From the NCBI GenBank assembly GCA_040381555.1, contig JBEIHC010000016.1:1-37895 (forward strand): a stretch of DNA of 37,895 nucleotides. The letters are read 5' to 3'. Shown piece by piece: positions 33,838 through 37,895 of this stretch. Position 1 is the stretch's first letter, and every line of letters starts with the position of its first letter. Position numbers and translations under genes: made by a program. The notes under the pieces are model-generated. The model saw only the letters and a list, made by a program, of their open reading frames with translations, was not told the DNA's origin and searched no databases. This stretch comes from CANHCC01 sp040381555. Its GTDB lineage: Bacteria > Bacteroidota > Bacteroidia > J057 > RFSG01.

Positions 33838-34910
33838 TTGGTAAGCACAGTATGAATGAGCGACACAATTTTATCCATTTCCGAATGGGTTAAATCTGGA
33901 TAATGAGGCAAGCATAATACCCTAGCGGAAATATCTTCCGACACTGGGCAGGATTCGCTTTGAGTATAGGGTAATTTATTGAGAGAGGGGTAGAAATACC
34001 GGCGGGTGCTCACCTCATTTTCCAGCAAATATTTCCGCACTGCTACTAAATCCTGCTCCCGTTCAAATACTACGGGGAAATAGGCAAAATTATATTCGAC
34101 TTCCTCCGGACAAACAGGCAACCGAAGGGGCAAACCAGATAATAAATTTCTATAGTAACTATCGTTGGCTTTTCTTTTGGCAATCCAGGAATTCACTAAG
34201 GGTAAATTACATAAGCCCATAGCTGCATGGAATTCAGAATTCTTTCCATTGATGCCCATTGTATAGTATTCATCTCCTATATGTCCGAAGGCTTTATAGA
34301 GATACATTTTTTGATGCAGTTCGGCATTGTGACAAATTAGGCCCCCACCTTCTACTGTATGAAAAAGTTTGGTGGCATGAAAACTCAAGGTGCTTACATC
34401 TCCCCACTGGAAAATGGATTTGCCTTTATATTTCACGCCAAAGGCATGAGCCCCATCGTAAATGACTTTTAGATTATGTCTTTGGGCAATAGCTTCGATA
34501 GCTTCCACTGCACAGGGATACCCATACACATGGGTGGCTAGTATAGCGGTAGTTCTCGGGGTGATTCTGGATTCAATACTGGCAGGGTCAATGCAGAAGG
34601 TATCGGGTAAGATATCTGCAAAAACCGGAGTGAGCCTTTCCCACAATATGGCAGTAGTGGTGGCAACATACGAAAATGGAGTAGTGATGATTTCTCCTTC
34701 CAATTCCAGTGCTCTCAAGGGAATTTGCAGGGCTATGGTACCATTGGTTACAAATTGCAGGAAGGGAGATTCCAGGGTAAGGCTCAGTTTTTTTTCCAAT
34801 TCCTGCACCAAAGGCCCTTGATTGGTCAGCCATCTGCTTTCCCAGATTTTTTCGAGGTACTGTACATATTCCTCCTGAGGAGGCATGCTGGCTTTGGTTA
34901 CATTAATCAT
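33834..34910 (-). CDS. DegT/DnrJ/EryC1/StrS sugar aminotransferase
   Basis: The protein has 358 residues, typical length. Landmarks are SRWLTNQGPLVQELEKKLS at the N-terminus, FVTNGTIALQI, the cofactor Asp D152 in IYDGAHAFG, and the Schiff-base lysine K181 in SFHATKLFHTVEGGGLI. The pattern matches VioA/FdtB/WecE-like enzymes that aminate a 3- or 4-keto nucleotide sugar (often dTDP-6-deoxy). No 4,6-dehydratase gene is in the window, so the keto precursor must come from elsewhere or from the Gfo/Idh oxidoreductase upstream. The amine would be the target of the acetyltransferase or WbqC. ATG 34910 is clear. Confidence 0.93.
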   Translation of the reverse strand: MINVTKASMPPQEEYVQYLEKIWESRWLTNQGPLVQELEKKLSLTLESPFLQFVTNGTIALQIPLRALELEGEIITTPFSYVATTTAILWERLTPVFADILPDTFCIDPASIESRITPRTTAILATHVYGYPCAVEAIEAIAQRHNLKVIYDGAHAFGVKYKGKSIFQWGDVSTLSFHATKLFHTVEGGGLICHNAELHQKMYLYKAFGHIGDEYYTMGINGKNSEFHAAMGLCNLPLVNSWIAKRKANDSYYRNLLSGLPLRLPVCPEEVEYNFAYFPVVFEREQDLVAVRKYLLENEVSTRRYFYPSLNKLPYTQSESCPVSEDISARVLCLPHYPDLTHSEMDKIVSLIHTVLTK

Positions 34911-34954
34911 TTGTGTCCGGTTTCATCAACCGCCGGTAAAGTTACTGATTTTCG

Positions 34955-34984
34955 GTTTGAGGTAAACGAGAGGTTAGGGTAAAC
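34955..34984. repeat. Two 17-bp-period dyads overlapping a stop codon
   Basis: GTTTGAGGTAAAC (34955-34967) and GGTTAGGGTAAAC (34972-34984) each differ by one base from the 13-mer of the 11-copy array and keep the 17-bp period. The second copy contains the reverse-strand TAA stop and the last codons of the Gfo/Idh gene. Confidence 0.85.
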
Positions 34985-35999
34985 CCAAATCTCGAACGGC
35001 ATAAATCCGGGTAATCAAGTCCACCACTTTTCTGCCCTCCTCTACACTGACCGCTTTTGGGGATTCTCCTCTTAAAACCGCCAATACATTCTCAATCACT
35101 AAATGATGGTTGGAGGCAGAGCCCTGATACCCACCATAATCATTAGCGGGAGCAGAAGGGGGGAGTGCCGGCTGGGTATAGTTTTCTACATGGCAATGCC
35201 GGATTTCATTCATATATTGCCCGGCAATTTGGGCTGAACCCTTTGTTCCCAAAATGGTAATGCTGCTCTCTAGGTTTTTATCCCAAACAGAGGTAGAATA
35301 GCTTAATACGCCCAGTCCTCCCTGCTTCCATTTGAAGTGCAGCGTGCCAGAATCTTCAAAAGGAATTCTATCCCTATGGGTGAAATTTTCGAAATACCCC
35401 TGAATGTCCTGAACATCCCCAAAAACCCACAGCAGCAAATCCAGGAAATGGGAAAACTGAGTAAATAGGGTTCCTCCGTCTAATTCTTGGGTGCCCCTCC
35501 AGCTACCCGGAGTATAATAGCGCTCATCCCGATTCCAGAAACAATCGGTGCGTACCATCAAAATGCGGCCTAATTTACCGGAATGCACCATTTCATGCAA
35601 CCAGGCTGCAGCAGGCGAGAAGCGATTTTGCATGACACAGAAAATTTCCCGCCCTTGCTCTTGTGCCGTTTTTTCCAAGGCATCGCACTCTTCCAAACTT
35701 AAGGCCATGGGTTTTTCGCAGATGATGTGAAGCCCCGCCTTGAGACAAGCAATACCATGGGTACTATGCAGACCATTGGGGGTAGCAATCACCGCAACAT
35801 CTGCCTGACCAGCTGTTTGTTGAAGTAATTCCTCTAGAGAAGCATACACCGGAAAATTCGCTTGGGGTTTTGGCAACAAATCACAAGCAGCCAAAACCTG
35901 GGCATTCGGATTTTCCTCAATCAGCCGGGCGTACCGACTGCCGATATGCCCTAAGCCTATTAGGATAAATCGAATGGATCCTTCCCCGTTTTTCCTCAT
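34974..35999 (-). CDS. Gfo/Idh/MocA family oxidoreductase
   Basis: The protein has 341 residues. The N-terminal Rossmann motif is FILIGLGHIGSRYA. The catalytic-region EKP motif is ICEKPMALSLEEC near residue 95, and DGGTLFTQFSHFLDLLLWVFG supplies the conserved His of the C-terminal domain. Family members are NAD(P)-dependent sugar oxidoreductases. With the DegT gene 63 bases downstream it may form the 3-keto intermediate for amination, as WlbA/WbpB does for UDP-GlcNAcA, which would fit the uronic acid pathway here. ATG 35999 overlaps the upstream lipoprotein stop by four bases. The C-terminal residues and stop lie in a dispersed repeat. Confidence 0.92.
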   Translation of the reverse strand: MRKNGEGSIRFILIGLGHIGSRYARLIEENPNAQVLAACDLLPKPQANFPVYASLEELLQQTAGQADVAVIATPNGLHSTHGIACLKAGLHIICEKPMALSLEECDALEKTAQEQGREIFCVMQNRFSPAAAWLHEMVHSGKLGRILMVRTDCFWNRDERYYTPGSWRGTQELDGGTLFTQFSHFLDLLLWVFGDVQDIQGYFENFTHRDRIPFEDSGTLHFKWKQGGLGVLSYSTSVWDKNLESSITILGTKGSAQIAGQYMNEIRHCHVENYTQPALPPSAPANDYGGYQGSASNHHLVIENVLAVLRGESPKAVSVEEGRKVVDLITRIYAVRDLGLP

Positions 36000-37423
36000 G
36001 GCTGAAATTCATAACAGCCAATGTCGTACCCGTTCAGCTTGGGACGGATCTCATTGGCTAAATCTGTAAAAACCGATAGGTTACTCCCTTTGTCAATTAG
36101 GGCACTGGAAGAATTGAGTTTGAAATCCCGGTCTTTGGTACTCACAAACCCTGGTTCGGTGCTGTAGATATTGTCATTTCCGGGTAAATTGTCCTCCTGC
36201 TTCAATAGGCAGTGGTCAAAGAGTACGGTAAAAGCACCGGCAATTCCGGCATCATCCAATTTGACCTCACTTTTTTCCGTACCGTGAATGGCGGTATTCC
36301 GAAAAGTCATTTGCAAGGGATAGGCGAATTGAGTACCGAAATTATTTAAGAATATCAAGGGATCCTTGCGGTTGAAGTCGAAATTGTAGGATGCCATCGT
36401 ACAATGCCGGAATTCTCCGATTCCGCCACCATCCACCCGGAGCGCATGTTTGGCACAATTGCTAACCAATACATTTTCGGCATACACCACAGGCGTTTGA
36501 TTCGTTGGATTTGCATATCCAACCATCCAAATGCCAAAGTATTCCATATTTCGGATCCAGGTTTGGGTAAGCCTTACTTTTGGCTGAGCGGAAATCGCCA
36601 TCGAATCTGTCCGTATTCCGAAAATGGCATTCTTAATCAGGGCATTGCGAATTTCACTCCCTTGGGAATTTTTGCTGAAATACAGTCCCAGCCATTGTCC
36701 TCCTTTTTCCTGGTATTCTTCATCCAGACGATTGCCCTCAAAAATTACCGGCTGTCCGGGAGTGCCTTCCACTCTAAGCGTTCCTCCCACAAATAAGTAG
36801 GAAGCAGGGGTGAAGGATGCATCTTTTCGGGAGGTAAAATAAAAATGTGTACCTGCTTGTACCGTAAGGGTGCAGCCTTCAGGTACGAATAGGGGACCAT
36901 CTACCACAATGGCTTTATCATTCGTGAAGGTGGTATCGCAGGCAATAAAGGTATCTGTTAAGAAATAGGCATCTCGTATATAGGCGGTAAGAGAAACCGA
37001 CTGGGACTGATCCTGAGTTTGGAAAATCAATCTGTCTGAGCTGAGGGCATCCTTCAGGTTAGAGGCAAATGAAATGAAAATATAGGCACTGTCTCCTTTG
37101 GCTAATTCGAAACCAGACAGAGATTGAACGGCATCTCCATTGATAATCAGTTGAAAATCAGATTGAGCCCCATTTTGCAGGCTGATATTTTGAATTCTGA
37201 GCGGATTTCCGGAGGTATTGCGAAAAATCAATCTTCGAGTAGGGGAGGGCAGGGTGGTAAAGATGGTATCAAACTTCACGGAATCAGTTGAAAAAGAAAG
37301 GCTTCCAGATTCTTTGAAATTTAAAGGCTTGCGGCAGGAGCTGAGTGACCAAGATACATACAGCATCAGGCAGATGAGCAAACATCTGTTTAAAATGGAG
37401 GATAAGGTAGGTGTAATCTGCAA
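35996..37423 (-). CDS. Beta-helix lipoprotein with choice-of-anchor Q type C-terminus
   Basis: The protein has 475 residues from TTG 37423; a stop lies four codons upstream and no ATG gives a complete signal. The lipoprotein signal ends WSLSS followed by C30. Residues about 40-155 are an Ig-like beta domain (RLIFRNTSGNPLRIQNISL). From about 165 onward short repeated strands such as GTLRVEGTPGQPVIFEG, SEIRNALIKNAIFGI and VLVSNCAKHALRV form a right-handed parallel beta-helix. The end, SSALIDKGSNLS...DIGCYEF, is the choice-of-anchor Q signature. It is an outer-membrane or periplasmic lipoprotein, possibly glycan-binding. A four-base overlap couples it to the sugar gene cluster. Confidence 0.82.
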   Translation of the reverse strand: MQITPTLSSILNRCLLICLMLYVSWSLSSCRKPLNFKESGSLSFSTDSVKFDTIFTTLPSPTRRLIFRNTSGNPLRIQNISLQNGAQSDFQLIINGDAVQSLSGFELAKGDSAYIFISFASNLKDALSSDRLIFQTQDQSQSVSLTAYIRDAYFLTDTFIACDTTFTNDKAIVVDGPLFVPEGCTLTVQAGTHFYFTSRKDASFTPASYLFVGGTLRVEGTPGQPVIFEGNRLDEEYQEKGGQWLGLYFSKNSQGSEIRNALIKNAIFGIRTDSMAISAQPKVRLTQTWIRNMEYFGIWMVGYANPTNQTPVVYAENVLVSNCAKHALRVDGGGIGEFRHCTMASYNFDFNRKDPLIFLNNFGTQFAYPLQMTFRNTAIHGTEKSEVKLDDAGIAGAFTVLFDHCLLKQEDNLPGNDNIYSTEPGFVSTKDRDFKLNSSSALIDKGSNLSVFTDLANEIRPKLNGYDIGCYEFQP

Positions 37424-37473
37424 AACAGCTAATCAACTGCAAAATAAGGAAAAATATTGTTTAAAGGGGGAGG

Positions 37474-37500
37474 TAGTGGTTAGTGGTTAGTGGTTAGTGG
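37474..37500 (+). repeat. Heptamer array TAGTGGT, nearly four copies
   Basis: Three exact TAGTGGT units and a six-base partial occupy 37474-37500, just upstream of the beta-helix lipoprotein gene start. The period of seven matches the other heptamer arrays in the window. Confidence 0.85.
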
Positions 37501-37529
37501 ATAGTTGTTAGTTGGCCTTGAAATTTTAC

Positions 37530-37606
37530 TAGTCATATCGAGTAGGCACCGCAGGCAATTTCAAAGCACAGGGAAACCTTGGTGCCGTATCGAGATAAGA
37601 CGGGCA
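37530..37606 (+). repeat. REP-like palindromic unit, copy 1
   Basis: This 77-bp unit matches 37794-37870 at 76 of 77 positions. Its ends carry CGAGTAGGCACC and GGTGCCGTATCGAG, which can pair into an imperfect stem. An inverted relative follows at 37645-37722. Confidence 0.9.
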
Positions 37607-37608
37607 AA

Positions 37609-37639
37609 ACTCATAGTCCTTAACTCATAACTCATAATT
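37609..37639 (+). repeat. AACTCAT heptamers in the hairpin loop
   Basis: AACTCAT occurs three times in the loop between copy 1 and the inverted unit. The last two occurrences are a direct tandem. Confidence 0.7.
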
Positions 37640-37644
37640 CCTCC

Positions 37645-37722
37645 GCCCGTCTTACCTCGATACGGTGCTTGAGCCTTCATGAAAAATCAATCTTGCTTTC
37701 GGCACCTACTCGGTATGACTGA
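37645..37722 (-). repeat. REP-like unit, inverted diverged copy
   Basis: The reverse complement shares both ends with copy 1: 21 of 22 bases over the inner end (CCGTATCGAG.TAAGACGGGC) and 19 of 21 over the outer end (AGTCATA.CGAGTAGG). The middle is unrelated. With copy 1 it forms a long imperfect hairpin over 37531-37720. Confidence 0.8.
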
Positions 37723-37793
37723 TAGGGGTTAGTGATGAATTATGAATGATGAATGATGAGAAAAGAATGGTTAAGTGTGCATCAAAATTTTGA

Positions 37794-37870
37794 TAGTCAT
37801 ATCGAGTAGGCACCGCAGGCAATTTCAAAGCACAGGGAAACCCTGGTGCCGTATCGAGATAAGACGGGCA
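37794..37870 (+). repeat. REP-like palindromic unit, copy 2
   Basis: Same 77-bp sequence as 37530-37606 with a single C/T difference (37579 T, 37843 C). Like copy 1 it is immediately followed by AACTCAT heptamers. Confidence 0.9.
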
Positions 37871-37871
37871 T

Positions 37872-37895
37872 AACTCATAACTCATAACTCATAAC
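37872..37895 (+). repeat. AACTCAT heptamer array reaching the window end
   Basis: Three exact AACTCAT units run from 37872 and a partial unit is cut by the window edge. Confidence 0.85.

Larger units (their letters stand above)
37424..37895. other. Gene-free repeat region at the window edge
   Basis: No credible gene is visible on either strand. The stretch holds a TAGTGGT heptamer array, three REP-like units in alternating orientation, AACTCAT heptamers, and GATGAAT-like repeats near 37731-37760. It continues beyond the window. Confidence 0.8.

Noticed and set aside
15174..35999. Horizontally acquired island
   Set aside because: No integrase, tRNA or transposase borders are visible, and base composition does not obviously shift by eye; a composition scan would be needed.
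37218..37490. Plus-strand frame at the start of the beta-helix lipoprotein gene
   Set aside because: It is the antisense shadow of a well-supported coding region and runs into the TAGTGGT array.

Overview
The window is about 38 kb of a Bacteroidota chromosome. Three things point there. Three proteins carry C-terminal type IX secretion (T9SS) sorting domains of the form VYPNP...G.Y.FR. Several start regions have the Bacteroidota -7 box TAnnTTTG and lack a Shine-Dalgarno sequence. The gene families present (WbqC, SBBP propellers, choice-of-anchor Q beta-helix lipoprotein) also fit. I cannot name a genus. No rRNA, tRNA, insertion sequence, prophage or CRISPR array is visible.

Left part (1-15024). 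A 5'-terminal part of lepA leaves the window on the minus strand. A secreted barrel-like protein, a sigma-54-type response regulator and an RlpA/SPOR protein follow. Next is a tight three-gene operon: a retropepsin-like RimB-type protein, the glutamate ligase RimK and an AstE/aspartoacylase-type hydrolase. The plus strand then carries secreted proteins: a subtilase with a T9SS tail, an unknown exported protein with a TTG start, an Ala/Glu-rich lipoprotein, a probably highly expressed T9SS cargo protein with a strong terminator, and a 1189-residue seven-bladed propeller plus Ig-repeat T9SS protein.

Right part (15174-37423, all minus strand). This is a surface-polysaccharide cluster, read from high to low coordinates: beta-helix lipoprotein, Gfo/Idh oxidoreductase, DegT aminotransferase, PhyH-type oxygenase, methyltransferase, WbqC protein, divergent aminotransferase-like protein, GNAT acetyltransferase, GT-B glycosyltransferase, Wzx-type flippase, UDP-sugar 6-dehydrogenase, UDP-sugar 4-epimerase, GT4 glycosyltransferase, asparagine synthase split by a one-base frameshift, Wzy-type polymerase, GT4 glycosyltransferase, O-carbamoyltransferase, GT26 transferase and the initiating glycosylphosphotransferase. 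Many junctions overlap by 1-11 bases. The set predicts a Wzx/Wzy-made polymer. It probably contains an N-acetylhexosaminuronic acid that may be amidated, an amino sugar that may be acylated, and a carbamoyl group.

The most unusual content is between genes. Several short repeat families sit at gene 3' ends, and in four genes they supply or span the stop codon: a 17-bp dyad repeat (11 copies in one array, two more elsewhere), a 16-bp family at four loci, heptamer arrays, and 77-bp REP-like palindromic units at the right edge. Separately, the only three exact DnaA boxes I found in the window lie within 900 bp around rlpA. They sit beside 18-bp iterated dyads, a 13-bp inverted repeat and an 18-bp hairpin, so the region is a candidate replication origin or DnaA-controlled locus.
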